Shown piece by piece: positions 18,677 to 29,214 of a stretch of DNA of 64,000 nt (its first letter is position 1; each line of letters opens with the position of its first letter). Both the position numbers and the translations under genes were made by a program. The stretch is taken from positions 4,667,501 through 4,731,500 of the forward strand of contig NZ_CP089518.1 of NCBI RefSeq assembly GCF_025917685.1. Direction: 5' to 3'. The notes under the pieces are model-generated. The model was not told where the DNA came from and did no database searches. It was given only the letters and a program-made list of their open reading frames with translations. Source of the DNA: Bacillus cereus. Its GTDB lineage: Bacteria; Bacillota; Bacilli; Bacillales; Bacillaceae_G.

Positions 18677-18726
18677 ATATTTTCGCTACGATAATGTTAA
18701 CCTAAAAACAACAGGAGGTTAACATT
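18663..18726 (+). promoter_or_regulatory. bioY promoter with BirA operator
   Basis: TTGACA (18663-18668), 18 bases, TACGAT (18687-18692), then a perfect dyad AATGTTAACC (18693-18702) - 14 bases - GGTTAACATT (18717-18726). This is the standard BirA (biotin repressor) operator of Firmicutes. It covers the transcription start and the bioY ribosome binding site and ends on the base before the ATG. High biotin should therefore shut off bioY. Confidence 0.93.
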
Positions 18727-19320
18727 ATGAGAAAATTTCATGTTTTAGATTTAGCATTAGCTGCCATGTTCGTCGCTCTTATGGCTATTGGTGCAAACAT
18801 TGTATCTTGGGCACCATTCTTGCAAGTAGCGGGCATCCCATTATCTATGCAACCATTTTTCGCAATTTTAGCAGGGCTTCTTCTTGGAAGTAGACTTGGC
18901 GCATTATCAATGACTGTTTATATGCTTGTTGGAGTAGCAGGTGCGCCAATCTTCGCTAACTTCAAAGCTGGATTTGGAGCACTTTTAGACCCTACTGGTG
19001 GTTTTATTATCGCATTTATTATCGTTGCTTACGTATCAGGAAAAATAGTAGAACAAAAAGAACGACCAACATTCAGCACCTTTGCAATTGCTTCGTTCAC
19101 AGGAATCATTTTAACGTATATTATCGGTACTACTTACATGTACGGAGCGGTCAATATTTTCATGGGTGGTAATATGAGTTATAAAGCTGCGTGGATGATT
19201 ATGATGTGGTTCGCAGTAAAGGACATTGCATTTACAATTATCGGTGCTATTATCGCACCCCGCATATACTATGCTGTACGTCGCTCGGCTTATCAGCATT
19301 CTCATTCGACGATTTCATAA
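18727..19320 (+). CDS. bioY: Biotin transporter substrate-binding subunit BioY
   Basis: A 197-residue S-component of an ECF-type biotin transporter. It has six hydrophobic segments, with the BioY signature around residues 60-90 (MLVGVAGAPIFANF..GFGALLDPTGG). It binds biotin in the membrane and works with the shared energy-coupling module EcfA/A'/T encoded elsewhere. The BirA operator directly upstream confirms the vitamin. Confidence 0.96.
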   Translation: MRKFHVLDLALAAMFVALMAIGANIVSWAPFLQVAGIPLSMQPFFAILAGLLLGSRLGALSMTVYMLVGVAGAPIFANFKAGFGALLDPTGGFIIAFIIVAYVSGKIVEQKERPTFSTFAIASFTGIILTYIIGTTYMYGAVNIFMGGNMSYKAAWMIMMWFAVKDIAFTIIGAIIAPRIYYAVRRSAYQHSHSTIS

Positions 19321-19321
19321 G

Positions 19322-19359
19322 AAAAAGGAGTTGTTCCAGTAGGAACAACTCCTTTTTTA
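19322..19359. terminator. Bidirectional terminator between bioY and galU
   Basis: A 16-bp perfect stem AAAAAGGAGTTGTTCC with a 4-base loop and T-runs on both strands. Confidence 0.92.
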
Positions 19360-19361
19360 TA

Positions 19362-20249
19362 TTAAGACTCTTGATTCGTTTGCTCTTCTAAAATTTTCTT
19401 CATCATTGTGACCATGTCATCGCGTAATTCTGGGTGTTGCAGAGCCATTTCAATTGTCGTTTGAACGAATCCTAACTTTTCACCTACGTCGTAGCGTTTT
19501 CCTTCGAAGTCGTAAGCAAATACACGTTGAATTTCATTTAAGCTTTGAATTGCATCCGTTAACTGAATTTCGCCGCCCGCTCCAACTTGTTGCTGTTCTA
19601 AGAACATAAAGATTTCAGGTGTTAAAATGTAACGTCCCATAATCGCTAAGTTTGAAGGTGCAGTACCTTGCGCTGGCTTCTCAACAAAATTACGAACTTG
19701 ATAACGACGACCCTCTTGCTCTAACGGATCGATAATTCCGTAGCGATGTGTTTCTGCTTCAGGAACAGTTTGCACACCAATAACAGAAGAAAGTGTTTTG
19801 TCATACTCGTCCATTAATTGACGTAAACATGGTTTTTCAGCTTGAACGATATCATCGCCTAATAATACTGCAAACGGCTCATCACCAATAAATTTACGCG
19901 CACACCAAACAGCATGTCCTAATCCTTTTGGTTCTTTTTGACGAATGTAATGGATATCTACCATTTTAGAAGAAGCTTGTACTTTTTCAAGTAACTCATA
20001 CTTTTTCTTCTCTAATAAGTTTTGCTCTAATTCAAATGCATTATCGAAATGATCTTCGATAGAGCGCTTTCCTTTACCAGTAACGATAATAATATCTTCG
20101 ATGCCTGATTTTACTGCTTCTTCTACGATGTATTGAATTGTTGGTTTATCTACAATTGGAAGCATTTCTTTTGGCATTGCTTTCGTTGCTGGTAAAAAGC
20201 GTGTTCCTAATCCCGCTGCCGGGATAATTGCTTTTCTCACTTTTTTCAT
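19362..20249 (-). CDS. galU: UTP-glucose-1-phosphate uridylyltransferase
   Basis: A 295-residue GalU/GtaB nucleotidyltransferase. The NTP-binding loop is [20 protein letters not shown] (residues ~8-27), followed by LLGDDI for the metal site. It makes UDP-glucose for glycolipid anchors, teichoic acid decoration and capsule precursors. It follows pgcA on the same strand with a 152-base gap, so the pair supplies glucose-1-phosphate and then UDP-glucose. Confidence 0.96.
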   Translation of the reverse strand: MKKVRKAIIPAAGLGTRFLPATKAMPKEMLPIVDKPTIQYIVEEAVKSGIEDIIIVTGKGKRSIEDHFDNAFELEQNLLEKKKYELLEKVQASSKMVDIHYIRQKEPKGLGHAVWCARKFIGDEPFAVLLGDDIVQAEKPCLRQLMDEYDKTLSSVIGVQTVPEAETHRYGIIDPLEQEGRRYQVRNFVEKPAQGTAPSNLAIMGRYILTPEIFMFLEQQQVGAGGEIQLTDAIQSLNEIQRVFAYDFEGKRYDVGEKLGFVQTTIEMALQHPELRDDMVTMMKKILEEQTNQES

Positions 20250-20401
20250 GACAAATACCCTCGCTTTTCCTTTTAATTCTCTTAGTAAGGTGCAAATTTA
20301 TAACATTATCTCTTAATAATCCTCTACATCATACAAAACTATAAGAAAAGAGGAGGCCGTTCTCCGTTCTCCCCTTTTCCTATCAGTAGCACTCTATTCT
20401 A

Positions 20402-22126
20402 TTATAAACGATTCATAATATCTTCTTTAATAGTAAGTAACTTTTGTTCACTATTTTGTAAGGAATCATCTTGTACACCAAAGTAGAATTTAATTTTTGG
20501 CTCTGTGCCCGATGGACGTAAGCAGAACCAAGAACCATCTTCTAATTGATATTTTAACACATTTGATTTCGGTAAGTGAATCTCTTCCTTATTTCCACCT
20601 TGTAACGTTGTAATGATGCTCTCCTTATAATCCTCAACTGCAACGACTGTGAAACCAGCTACTTCTTTCGGAGGATTCCCGCGGAATGTTGCCATCATCT
20701 TTTGAATCTGTTCAGCACCGTCTTTTCCTTTTAACGTTAACGATACAAGATCTTCACGGAAGAAACCATGTTTCTCGAATACTTCTAACAGACCATCATA
20801 TAACGTTTTGCCTTGTGATTTGTAGTACGCAGCTACTTCACATGCAAATAGAACAGATTGCACCGCATCTTTATCACGGCAGAATGGACGGATTAAATAA
20901 CCGTAGCTTTCCTCATAACCGAATTGGAATTCATATTGTCCGCTTTCTTCATACTGTTTAATTTTCTCACCGATAAATTTAAATCCAGTTAACGTATCAA
21001 CTGTATCTAAACCGTATGCTTTTGCGATTGTACGGCCAATTTCAGACGTTACGATTGTTTTTAAAACAACACCGTTTTCTGGAAGCGTTCCGTTTTCTTT
21101 CTTTTGTGATAATAAGTAATCAAGCATTAACGCACCTGTTTGGTTCCCAGTTAACACTTGGAACTCACCATCGTGATTACGAACTGCTACGCCTAGACGG
21201 TCTGCATCAGGATCTGTTGCGATTAACACGTCTGCGCCTACTTTTTCACCGTCGCGAATTGCATACTCAAACGCTGCATGCTCTTCTGGGTTTGGTGATT
21301 TCACTGTAGAGAAGTTTGGATCTGGTAACTCTTGCTCTTTTACAACTGTTACATCTGTAAATCCAACTTCTTCTAAGCCACGGCGTACAGAAATATTTGA
21401 AGTTCCATGTAATGGTGTAAAGACGATTTTTAAATCTTTTCCTACTTCTTTCACCATCTCTTTATTAATAATGACATTGTTCAATTCTGCTGCATATGCA
21501 TCATCTACTTCTTGTCCAATTATATGTAATAAACCGTCAGCTTTTAATTGCTCTACATCAGCAACTTCAACTGTTAATTCATCTTCTACTGCATTTACGT
21601 AACTAATTAACTCATCAGCTTCTTTTGGAGGCAATTGTCCACCATCGTCACCATATACTTTATAACCGTTATATTCAGGCGGGTTATGGCTTGCCGTAAG
21701 AACGATTCCACTTACTGTATGTAAATGACGAACTGCGAAAGAAAGCACTGGCGTTGGGCGTAAGCTTTCAAACACATATGTTGTAATACCGTGTGCACCT
21801 AGTGTAGCGGCTACTTCCATTGCAAATTCAGGTGATTTATGACGAGAATCATACGCTACAACAACACCACGTTTCTTCGCTTCTTCACCTAATTTTTCAA
21901 TAAATTTCGCTAATCCTTGTGTCGCTTTACGAACTGTATATACATTTAATCGGTTCGTACCAGCACCAAGTTCACCACGCATACCACCTGTGCCGAACTC
22001 TAGATTTTTATAAAAGCTATCCTCGATTTTCTTCTCATCTTGCTTCATGTTTTCTAGCTGTTCTTTTAATTCTACATCTAATTCTGCATATGAAAGCCAG
22101 CGACTAAATTCTTGTTTCCAATCCAT
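20402..22126 (-). CDS. pgcA: Alpha-phosphoglucomutase PgcA
   Basis: A 574-residue phosphohexomutase. The phosphoserine loop is [13 protein letters not shown] (about residue 143), the Mg2+ loop DPDADRLGV (about 307), the sugar loop GYEESYGY (about 403), and the phosphate loop [10 protein letters not shown] (about 539). All four active-site loops are intact. It converts glucose-6-phosphate to glucose-1-phosphate ahead of GalU. A weak hairpin (about 20344-20386) lies between it and galU. Confidence 0.96.
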   Translation of the reverse strand: MDWKQEFSRWLSYAELDVELKEQLENMKQDEKKIEDSFYKNLEFGTGGMRGELGAGTNRLNVYTVRKATQGLAKFIEKLGEEAKKRGVVVAYDSRHKSPEFAMEVAATLGAHGITTYVFESLRPTPVLSFAVRHLHTVSGIVLTASHNPPEYNGYKVYGDDGGQLPPKEADELISYVNAVEDELTVEVADVEQLKADGLLHIIGQEVDDAYAAELNNVIINKEMVKEVGKDLKIVFTPLHGTSNISVRRGLEEVGFTDVTVVKEQELPDPNFSTVKSPNPEEHAAFEYAIRDGEKVGADVLIATDPDADRLGVAVRNHDGEFQVLTGNQTGALMLDYLLSQKKENGTLPENGVVLKTIVTSEIGRTIAKAYGLDTVDTLTGFKFIGEKIKQYEESGQYEFQFGYEESYGYLIRPFCRDKDAVQSVLFACEVAAYYKSQGKTLYDGLLEVFEKHGFFREDLVSLTLKGKDGAEQIQKMMATFRGNPPKEVAGFTVVAVEDYKESIITTLQGGNKEEIHLPKSNVLKYQLEDGSWFCLRPSGTEPKIKFYFGVQDDSLQNSEQKLLTIKEDIMNRL

Positions 22127-22269
22127 ACTTCTATCTCCTCCCGCTTGTCATACCTTTATTATATGAAAAAAACAACCTGTATCTCAATATTTTATAAAAT
22201 CTAGCAGGATTTTACTAGGAATATTTGTATACACTATGATTAAATACTCCACCAAAGGGAATGAGGATT

Positions 22270-22875
22270 ATGCAAGAATGGGGCTTGTCAGAAGAACTCA
22301 AAATACAAACAAAACAAATGATTGAAATTGCTGAAAAAGAATTATCAATTATGAGACAGGCAATTGATAAAGAAGATGAATGCATTTTATGCAAAATGGA
22401 AGATATTCATCACATGTTAGCAAATGTACAAACATTGGCAGCTACATACTATATTCAGGCGTATTTATCACCTTATACAGAAAGCTCACATTTTATCACA
22501 ACTGCTGTCCAACATTTAAGTGCCCGCAAACACGGTGCTCTTATCGTTGTGGAACGAAACGAGACGCTTGAATCTTGTATTCAAACTGGGACCACATTAA
22601 ACGCTCATTTAACCGCACCGTTACTCGAATCAATTTTTTATCCAGGTAATCCTCTTCATGACGGAGCCGTTCTCGTTAAAAATAATCATATTGTTTCAGC
22701 AGCTAATATTCTTCCGTTAACGAAAAGTACGGAAGTTGATCCTGAACTAGGAACACGTCACAGAGCTGCAATTGGCTTATCAGAAAAAAGTGATGCACTT
22801 ATATTAGTTGTCTCTGAAGAAACAGGACGCACTTCCTTTGCTTTAAGTGGGACCTTATATACGATTTCTTTATAA
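22270..22875 (+). CDS. cdaS: Sporulation-type diadenylate cyclase CdaS
   Basis: A 201-residue c-di-AMP synthase: an N-terminal helical autoinhibitory region (~1-60) and a DAC domain with the catalytic motifs LHDGAV and GTRHRAAIG. There are no membrane helices or DNA-binding domain, which separates it from CdaA and DisA. B. subtilis CdaS works in spore formation and germination. I prefer the ATG at 22270, 9 bases after AAAGGGA; the ATG at 22261 abuts that site. Confidence 0.92.
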   Translation: MQEWGLSEELKIQTKQMIEIAEKELSIMRQAIDKEDECILCKMEDIHHMLANVQTLAATYYIQAYLSPYTESSHFITTAVQHLSARKHGALIVVERNETLESCIQTGTTLNAHLTAPLLESIFYPGNPLHDGAVLVKNNHIVSAANILPLTKSTEVDPELGTRHRAAIGLSEKSDALILVVSEETGRTSFALSGTLYTISL

Positions 22876-22976
22876 GACGAGTCTTTCACTATGTCATACG
22901 TTATTAAACGGCATAATAGTAAATGAAATGGTATCGACTTACCAACAAAAACTAATCATACTCGTACCATATCAAT

Positions 22977-23016
22977 AAGAAAAGACTGTCTCAAATGTTT
23001 GAGACAGTCTTTTCTT
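22977..23016. terminator. Bidirectional terminator between cdaS and pepA
   Basis: Two 19-base perfectly complementary arms, left arm starting AAGAAAAGACTGTCTC, with T-rich ends. Confidence 0.9.
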
Positions 23017-23022
23017 CAAAAA

Positions 23023-24507
23023 TTATTCTTCCTCGAAACGCTCCACAAGTGTTGCAAGTGTACGTACCATTGCACCTGTTGCCCCGGCCGGCCCTAAATC
23101 ATGCGCTCCTGATGTTTCAGATGTTCCAGCGATATCTAAGTGTACCCATGGTGTGTCTTCAGCGAATTCACCTAGGAATGTCCCAGCCATAACCGCATGT
23201 CCTTCACGACCTGGTGAGTTATTTAAATCAGCAAATTTACTGTTTTTGACACGTTCTTTATCGCGCTCGAAAATCGGTAATTGCCAAATTGGCTCATCCG
23301 TTTCCATTGATGCTTCTAATACTTGTTCAAACAACTCTTCATTATTTGTCATCGCACCTGTTGTATGATTTCCAAGTGCAACAATTACGCCACCTGTTAA
23401 TGTTGCAACATCAACTAAGTAATTTGCACCAAGCTTCTTCGCATACGTAATACCGTCAGCTAACGCTAGACGACCTTCTGCATCTGTATTTAATACTTCG
23501 ATTGTTTTTCCGCTCATAGATGTAATCACATCATCTGGCTTGAATGCAGTACCACTTACAACGTTATCCGTTGATGGAATTACAGCGATAACATTTTGCT
23601 CCGGGCGAAGTTCACCAATAATTTCCATCGCACCAAGAACAGCTGCTGCACCGCCCATATCACCTTTCATACCAACCATGCCTTCACGTGGTTTTAAAGA
23701 GTAGCCGCCTGTATCGTATGTAATCCCTTTTCCAACGAATCCAATTACATCTGTCCACTCTTCTTTTCCTTTATAAATAAGAGCGATCATTTTCGGTGGC
23801 TCTACACTACCTTGGTTTACTGCAAGTAATGCACCCATACCAAGATCTTCCATTTCTTCTTTCTCAAGAACTTTATAATCCATATCATACTTTTCCGCTA
23901 ATTCAACCGCATACTCAGCAAGCCTTGTCGCTGTTAATACGTTTGGCGGCATATTTACAAGTGTACGAGCTGAATTTGTTGCATGTCCATGTACGTAACC
24001 AACTGTTAATGCCGCTTCAATTTCTTGTGCATCTTCCGCTGTAATAGCCGTGAACTTCTCTAGCTCTACACGTTCCTTTTTATCTGATTTATACGTTTGT
24101 AATTCATATGTACCAAGACCTTGTACTTCTGCTGCAATATGAGCAACATCAATCGCGTCTAACTTCTCTGTTACGAAAGAATCAAGTAAGATTGCTGCCT
24201 CTTGTACTTTGGCTGCCTGCAGTGTTTTAAACGCCTTACCAAGAGCCGCACGTAATGTTTCCGTCGTATAAGATTCTTTCTTTCCTAAACCAACGAAATA
24301 ATAACGTTTCACATTTGTTTTTCCTAAACTATGTACTTTTGAAATAGCTTTCTTCTTAGTAGAAAGTTCTTTCTCTTCTAATAAAACTTGTAATTGCCCT
24401 TCAAACGCTTTGTCTAGTTCTTGTACAAAACTACTCGTTTTCTCTTCTTCAAATAAGGCAACAATCACCGCTTCATGGCTTGCTAATTCTTTTTGTACTT
24501 GAAACAT
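23023..24507 (-). CDS. pepA: Leucyl aminopeptidase (M17, PepA/YuiE)
   Basis: A 494-residue cytosolic M17 leucyl aminopeptidase. The N-terminal domain runs to ~170; the C-terminal catalytic domain has the metal and active-site signature [10 protein letters not shown] (about residue 345) and the upstream [16 protein letters not shown] segment. It trims N-terminal residues from peptides using two divalent metals. It matches B. subtilis yuiE by position beside yuiC. A GGGGG site precedes the ATG. Confidence 0.95.
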   Translation of the reverse strand: MFQVQKELASHEAVIVALFEEEKTSSFVQELDKAFEGQLQVLLEEKELSTKKKAISKVHSLGKTNVKRYYFVGLGKKESYTTETLRAALGKAFKTLQAAKVQEAAILLDSFVTEKLDAIDVAHIAAEVQGLGTYELQTYKSDKKERVELEKFTAITAEDAQEIEAALTVGYVHGHATNSARTLVNMPPNVLTATRLAEYAVELAEKYDMDYKVLEKEEMEDLGMGALLAVNQGSVEPPKMIALIYKGKEEWTDVIGFVGKGITYDTGGYSLKPREGMVGMKGDMGGAAAVLGAMEIIGELRPEQNVIAVIPSTDNVVSGTAFKPDDVITSMSGKTIEVLNTDAEGRLALADGITYAKKLGANYLVDVATLTGGVIVALGNHTTGAMTNNEELFEQVLEASMETDEPIWQLPIFERDKERVKNSKFADLNNSPGREGHAVMAGTFLGEFAEDTPWVHLDIAGTSETSGAHDLGPAGATGAMVRTLATLVERFEEE

Positions 24508-24619
24508 GTTCAGACCCCCTAAATTTCTCTACTCTGCCTTTATTATAACTTTATTTTCGATAAAATGCGACAATTCTAACTTCTGTTACATCCTATATAC
24601 TCCATATTTCTTCTAATAA

Positions 24620-24655
24620 AAAATAAAAAAAGTCTAGCGTAATTACCACTAGACT
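24620..24655 (-). terminator. Terminator after yuiC
   Basis: Stem AGTCTAG / CTAGACT, with a T-run on the minus strand. Confidence 0.82.
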
Positions 24656-25280
24656 ATCTTTGTTTTAAATATTGGCCGCGAAACACTTGCATCGTTTCGT
24701 CTTGATTTAACATCGTTAACTCTTCTTCTGAAAACTTACCATTTCCAACTTTCACTACATACACATTTACTTTTTTCTTACCCCATTGGCTATAAACATC
24801 TTTCACCGTATCATAATACAGATCAAGACGGTTTCCTTTTATTGCACCGCCCTTATCAGCTACTACACCATACCCATAACCCGGTACGAATAGAATCGTT
24901 CCAATTGGGAATACGCGTAAATCCGCAGCGATCGTGGAATATAAATCCCTTTTCACCTTAACACCTGAATATGTAATACCATACTCCGGATGTCCCGGGC
25001 TCTTACCGGTTGACTCTATGCCTGATGTATAACCTGTTGCAGTCATTTCAATTGAACGATATTTAGACCAGTCGTTTGCCTGTTCTAAAGCATTTATCAC
25101 TTCTTTACTCGGAGCAACATTTCTCTTAACTTCTGCTGCATGTACTTCTTTTGCACTCGTTCCCTCATATTTCTTTACAATCTCTAATAAAGAAACTCCT
25201 GTGAAAGCATTCCATGTTACGCATAATGCGGATACAAGTAAACAAGTCATCATAATGCGAATACAATATCGTTTTAACAT
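24654..25280 (-). CDS. yuiC: 3D-domain cell wall protein YuiC
   Basis: A 208-residue exported protein: one N-terminal hydrophobic segment (~residues 8-25) and a C-terminal 3D domain (~90-190) with the three catalytic-type aspartates visible in [18 protein letters not shown]. The fold relates to MltA lytic transglycosylases; B. subtilis YuiC is a stationary-phase muramidase-like protein. The start is uncertain: the ATG at 25280 lies 14 bases after GGAG, and a GTG at 25295 abuts it. Confidence 0.88.
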   Translation of the reverse strand: MLKRYCIRIMMTCLLVSALCVTWNAFTGVSLLEIVKKYEGTSAKEVHAAEVKRNVAPSKEVINALEQANDWSKYRSIEMTATGYTSGIESTGKSPGHPEYGITYSGVKVKRDLYSTIAADLRVFPIGTILFVPGYGYGVVADKGGAIKGNRLDLYYDTVKDVYSQWGKKKVNVYVVKVGNGKFSEEELTMLNQDETMQVFRGQYLKQR

Positions 25281-25337
25281 TTTTATATTCCACACTCCTT
25301 CATCGTTAATCATTCCCTATACAATGAAGGAATATGC

Positions 25338-25372
25338 AAAAAAATAATCTCCAAATGAATTGGAGATTAAAA
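25338..25372 (-). terminator. Terminator after yuiB
   Basis: Stem AATCTCCAA / TTGGAGATT plus a minus-strand T-run; it overlaps the yuiB stop. Confidence 0.8.
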
Positions 25373-25684
25373 CATTTGATATCCGCTTTTCCGAAGTTTC
25401 TTAATCACGATTCCTGCTAAAGCAGCACCTACTAACCCAGTAGATAAAATAAACACATCTGCTTGTCCTAAATGCGATACACTTGTCCCAAATGAAGAAA
25501 ATGTTTCTTTTGGCTTTGAAAAATAATCCCACACACTCGCCTTATTAATAATAAGCATACAAACAATCGGATACACAATAACCATTACCCATGTCGCTCG
25601 CAATATCATGTTGAGTAAAAATCCAATTCCAAAAAACAAAATAAAAAATAACATCATTGAAATAAGCAGTACCGGTATACTCAC
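25367..25684 (-). CDS. yuiB: YuiB-like membrane protein
   Basis: A 105-residue membrane protein with three hydrophobic helices (about residues 3-22, 28-48, 75-97). The function is unknown. It begins at GTG, which overlaps the stop of the Nudix gene (GTGA), so the two are translationally coupled. The position beside yuiC supports the name. Confidence 0.82.
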   Translation of the reverse strand: MSIPVLLISMMLFFILFFGIGFLLNMILRATWVMVIVYPIVCMLIINKASVWDYFSKPKETFSSFGTSVSHLGQADVFILSTGLVGAALAGIVIKKLRKSGYQMF

Positions 25685-26187
25685 TCTTTCTCCCTCTCCT
25701 TCTCATGCGCCGTAAATACGTGGTAAGCCGTATAACCAAATTGTTCTCCTGGATTTAATGTTTTGTCCATTTCAAGATGGAATTCTGATTTTCTTTCTAA
25801 CAAATATTTAATAAGTACAGACGTATTTGGATCGTCTGCAATCGTATCTGGATGTAGAAACGCTACTTCAGACAATTCCTTCTCCTGTACAATAATATTT
25901 TCCCCTTCAGGTTCCAAAAGGAAAATAATCATATTATCACTAATTTCATTGCGAATCACGCCCGATCGAACGCCAATAATTCCCTTCACATGAGCGACAA
26001 TACCTGTCTCTTCTAACACTTCACGTTTCACAGCTTCATCAACCGTCTCACCTTCATTTACAAAACCAGCCGGCAAAGACCATTTCCCCTTTAATCCACT
26101 GTATTTCTTCTTAACGAATAGCCACCTGCCATCTTTTGTAGCTACTAGGCCACTAACAGCTAACCATACTTTCCCGCGCTTCCCCAT
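25681..26187 (-). CDS. Nudix hydrolase
   Basis: A 168-residue Nudix hydrolase. The complete Nudix box lies at residues ~40-62 (GFVNEGETVDEAVKREVLEE, then TG), with all catalytic Glu residues. It should cleave a nucleoside diphosphate derivative; the substrate is unknown. GAGGAGG precedes the ATG. It is the first gene of a unit with yuiB and possibly yuiC. Confidence 0.9.
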   Translation of the reverse strand: MGKRGKVWLAVSGLVATKDGRWLFVKKKYSGLKGKWSLPAGFVNEGETVDEAVKREVLEETGIVAHVKGIIGVRSGVIRNEISDNMIIFLLEPEGENIIVQEKELSEVAFLHPDTIADDPNTSVLIKYLLERKSEFHLEMDKTLNPGEQFGYTAYHVFTAHEKEREKE

Positions 26188-26503
26188 GATGCAACCTCCT
26201 CTACTAGAGAGAACAGAATATTCTTTCTTTTTTATATATTATACTATATTTTTAAGTACACTGTGACTTTTCCTTTCTTAGAATAATGCCCCATTGCCAC
26301 CAACTTAAAAAATTGGCATTTCCCTATATCGAAAAAAATGAGCCGAATTATTATAAATAACTCTGGAAAGATAAAATTTTCATTTTGGGGATACTTCAAA
26401 ATATCAGCCTGATGGACATAGGTATCACCACATGTCCATGGATTAAAGAAAAAGCATATTATTAAACTGTGCCCTACTCTTTGGGTCGGAAGAGGTGCTA
26501 TAG
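26188..26503. other. Spacer before the FUSC gene; possible IS-end relic
   Basis: No credible gene. The stretch 26289-26310 (GCCACCAACTTAAAAAAT) vaguely resembles the ends of IS231-type elements (GCCCATCAACTTAAG), and GGACAT/ATGTCC form a hairpin at about 26413-26436. This might mark an old insertion boundary, but the match is weak. Confidence 0.25.
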
Positions 26504-27550
26504 ATGAATATAAAGGCATATAGGGCTCAACTGTTTTCTTGGTCTAAGGAGTCCAAGGTAGAAATAGTAGAACTCATTTCCGCTGGCATAGGTATGGCCG
26601 GACCTGTTCTGTTCGCCACATTTCTAGGCTATCCCGCTCTTGGTTTTGCTGCATCGGTCGGAAGTTTGGCAGTCAGTAGCGTGAAAGTCGGTTCAAGTTT
26701 TATAAATCACGGGGAAAAGTTGGCGTCAGCGCTCATATCAGTAGCACTCGCTGCAATTGCTGCTGGTCTCTCTTTCGGACAAGGCTACCTGACATTCGGA
26801 GTCTTGACCCTGCTGGTAATCCTTGCTACGTTAATTGGCGGATATAGTCGGGCTTTGGCCGTGGCAACAACACGCTTTGTCATATTCCTGATCATCATCC
26901 TCAATATGTTAGACCAGACGGAGTACCCGATGGCACTAATTTTTTCAATCTTAGCAGGAGCGATTTGGACCATCAGTATCAGCTTGGTACTAGGCATCTG
27001 GGTACACCGCTGTTTTAAATCATCGCTGGATGGAGCTATGAAAGGGCCAACATCGAAAAAAATCATTCTATGGTGGAATTCTCTTGCACACCTATCCAGT
27101 TGGCAATTCCCAATCAGGCTCGCATTATGTCTAGTTATAGCTGAGGGATTACGAATACTTTGGCCCGAGCACCACTTCTATTGGATTGCAATTACTGTAG
27201 CGATCCTTACTCAGCGGAAAATAGAATTCTTTCCAATCAAAACAACACAACGAGTGCTTGGTACAATAATCGGCGTGATTGTTGCGAGCTTGCTTCTCGC
27301 AACTAGTCTACCAATTTGGGGATTAGTTATAAGTATCGGTCTATTCGCAAGTGTTCGACCTCTTCTAAAGGTTCGAAATTACCTTGTATACTCTGCAACC
27401 ATGATTCCGCTCATTATTTTGATCATGGAAGCCGGCAAGCCGTTCCAGTCTATCATTCTGTTCGACCGTGTATTTGCAACCCTTATCGGTGCAGTCATCG
27501 TGATTGCAGTGAACTTGATATTCAGTAGAGCGCTGGCGAAATCAGTGTAA
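26504..27550 (+). CDS. FUSC-family (aromatic acid exporter-like) membrane protein
   Basis: A 348-residue integral membrane protein with two blocks of ~5-6 helices (residues ~25-165 and ~195-340) separated by a short soluble linker, the layout of FUSC/aromatic-acid exporter proteins but without the long cytoplasmic domain. Base composition differs from its neighbours: the 60 bases at 26761-26820 are about 52% G+C by my count. The ribosome binding site is weak (GAGGTG). These features and its absence from the conserved yui-yum order suggest recent transfer. The substrate is unknown. Confidence 0.8.
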   Translation: MNIKAYRAQLFSWSKESKVEIVELISAGIGMAGPVLFATFLGYPALGFAASVGSLAVSSVKVGSSFINHGEKLASALISVALAAIAAGLSFGQGYLTFGVLTLLVILATLIGGYSRALAVATTRFVIFLIIILNMLDQTEYPMALIFSILAGAIWTISISLVLGIWVHRCFKSSLDGAMKGPTSKKIILWWNSLAHLSSWQFPIRLALCLVIAEGLRILWPEHHFYWIAITVAILTQRKIEFFPIKTTQRVLGTIIGVIVASLLLATSLPIWGLVISIGLFASVRPLLKVRNYLVYSATMIPLIILIMEAGKPFQSIILFDRVFATLIGAVIVIAVNLIFSRALAKSV

Positions 27551-27629
27551 AGGTGGTTATCTAGCGAAAGATGCTTTCATATTTTTCTCATTTTTTCCAG
27601 TTGAACAAAATCCCCTAAAATGAAAAAAT

Positions 27630-27673
27630 ACGCTATTCTTTCTGTATGATCCTAAGAAAGAATGGCGTTTTTG
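27630..27673 (+). terminator. Terminator after FUSC gene
   Basis: A 14-bp stem ACGCTATTCTTTCT with one G-T pair, then five T. Confidence 0.8.
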
Positions 27674-27860
27674 TATGTCTATTTCTGTATCTGATAAATG
27701 ACAATTATTTGTTAAATAACTATATAGAATGGAAGTATGAAGAAAACGAAACAGGGGCCTCACGAATCTGCATTTTCTTTCTTCGGAAACGCAATTATTT
27801 TATATTTAATTCCTTTCACTTCCCCCTTTTTCATTACTATATCGAAAACGTGTATTATAC
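27674..27860. other. Gene-free spacer between FUSC and ndh terminators
   Basis: AT-rich. Short open frames exist on the plus strand but lack a convincing ribosome binding site or protein-like composition. I see no other structure. Confidence 0.5.
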
Positions 27861-27900
27861 AAAAAAAGCAGAAACAGCTCATAGCCGTATCTGCTTTTCT
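27861..27900 (-). terminator. Terminator after ndh
   Basis: Stem AAAAGCAGA with its complement and a partly paired interior; T-run on the minus strand. Confidence 0.75.
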
Positions 27901-27910
27901 CCACTATATA

Positions 27911-29122
27911 TTAAAATAACTTCAATTTACCTTTTTTAAGAACTAATAAAGGTCCACCTAATAAGAATAGGTAACGGTTATCAATAACTTTCTTCATGAA
28001 GGAAGCTTTCCAACCTGTTAACTTTTTGCCCATAACAACGCCCATTGCATCGTCATGACCTAAAGAACATACAGATCCTTTATTGTCGAATGCGAATGTT
28101 TTCATTTCGCCTTTGCCACGAACTAACACAGTTAAGTTGTGTGCAATGTTGTAACCTTGTTGAATTGCGATTTGTGCTGTTGGTGGGTATGGACGGTTAA
28201 TTTCTTCGTTAATGATTAAGGCTGCGTCACCAACCATGAATACATCTTCGTATCCTGGAGCGTGCATGTACTCATCAACTTTTACACGTCCGCGCATTGC
28301 TTCAAAGCCAGACTCTTCCACAATACCGTTACCACGAACACCTGCAGCCCAAACTACTGTTTCAGACTTAATTAATTCAGTATCATCACCATTTGCAACG
28401 ATAATACCTTCTTCAGTTCCTTCTTTAATTGCTGTACCGATGCGGAATTCTACGCCTTTTTTCTCAAGTTGTTTTACAGCGTATTCTACTAATGCTGGAT
28501 CGAAACCTGGAAGTGCTGTTGGAGCAGCTTCAACGCAAATAATACGTGCTTTTTCACGTGGTACATTGTACTGTTTGCAAAGTTCAGGAACACGGTTTGC
28601 AAGCTCACCTACGTATTCGATACCAGTAAATCCAGCACCACCAACAACGATTGTTACTAACTCATCGCGTTGTTCAGTTGCATATTTAGCGAAACTAGCT
28701 TCCATATGCTCACGAATTTGACGAGTTGCATTAATGTTAGCGATTGAGAATGCATGCTCTTTTAATCCTGTAATTCCGAATGTTTCTGATTCGAAACCAA
28801 GACCGATTACTAAGTAGTCATACTCTAACTCGCCGTCTTTTAAGATAATGCGTTTTTCAGCAGCTTTAATTTCTACTACTGTATCTTGTACAAAGTTCAC
28901 TTTATTTGTATCGATAACGTCTTGAATATCTAGACAGATTTTTTCATCTTGTAATGTACCAGCTGCGCTCTCATGTAACCAAGTCGCTTGGTAGTGATAG
29001 CTGTTGTTGTTTACTAACGTAATTTCAGCTTCATTTACAGATAATGCTTTTTGCAGACGAACAGTCGTAATCATCCCGCCATAACCTGCACCTAAAACTA
29101 CGATTTTTGGAGTCTTCACCAA
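27911..29122 (-). CDS. ndh: Type II NADH dehydrogenase (YumB/Ndh-like)
   Basis: A 403-residue NDH-2 family flavoprotein. The FAD-binding motif is VLGAGYGGM (residues ~8-16) and the NADH-binding motif [16 protein letters not shown] (about residues 165-180). It is a peripheral membrane enzyme passing electrons from NADH to menaquinone without pumping protons. I start at the TTG at 29122 behind AAGGG, as upstream codons are not protein-like; the GTG one codon on is possible. A Rex-type operator lies upstream. Synteny with B. subtilis yumB beside yumC. Confidence 0.92.
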   Translation of the reverse strand: MVKTPKIVVLGAGYGGMITTVRLQKALSVNEAEITLVNNNSYHYQATWLHESAAGTLQDEKICLDIQDVIDTNKVNFVQDTVVEIKAAEKRIILKDGELEYDYLVIGLGFESETFGITGLKEHAFSIANINATRQIREHMEASFAKYATEQRDELVTIVVGGAGFTGIEYVGELANRVPELCKQYNVPREKARIICVEAAPTALPGFDPALVEYAVKQLEKKGVEFRIGTAIKEGTEEGIIVANGDDTELIKSETVVWAAGVRGNGIVEESGFEAMRGRVKVDEYMHAPGYEDVFMVGDAALIINEEINRPYPPTAQIAIQQGYNIAHNLTVLVRGKGEMKTFAFDNKGSVCSLGHDDAMGVVMGKKLTGWKASFMKKVIDNRYLFLLGGPLLVLKKGKLKLF

Positions 29123-29185
29123 ATCACAACCCTTTTCTTTATATAATAGTAATGAAAAATAATACCAAGTACTAAAAACTCTATT

Positions 29186-29214
29186 TGTCAAGAATGTGGA
29201 ATTTATCACATTCT
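29186..29214 (-). promoter_or_regulatory. Rex-like operator and -35 of ndh
   Basis: A perfect dyad AGAATGTG - GAATTTAT - CACATTCT (29191-29214). Its core ATGTGGAATTTATCACAT has the TGTG-N8-CACA spacing of the redox repressor Rex. On the minus strand TTGACA (29191-29186) directly abuts it; the -10 is not clear. Rex controls ndh in B. subtilis, so NADH-sensing regulation is likely. The remaining spacer to 29584 shows no further structure beyond the yumC promoter region. Confidence 0.75.

Noticed and set aside
26285..26320. Insertion sequence IS231 end
   Set aside because: The resemblance is about ten bases with mismatches and no second end or transposase was found.
26244..26519. Minus-strand ORF of 91 codons before the FUSC gene
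   Set aside because: No ribosome binding site, odd composition, and it overlaps the FUSC start.
27646..27939. Two overlapping plus-strand ORFs of 97 and 60 codons
   Set aside because: Aromatic, low-complexity translation, no ribosome binding site, and overlap with the ndh terminator.
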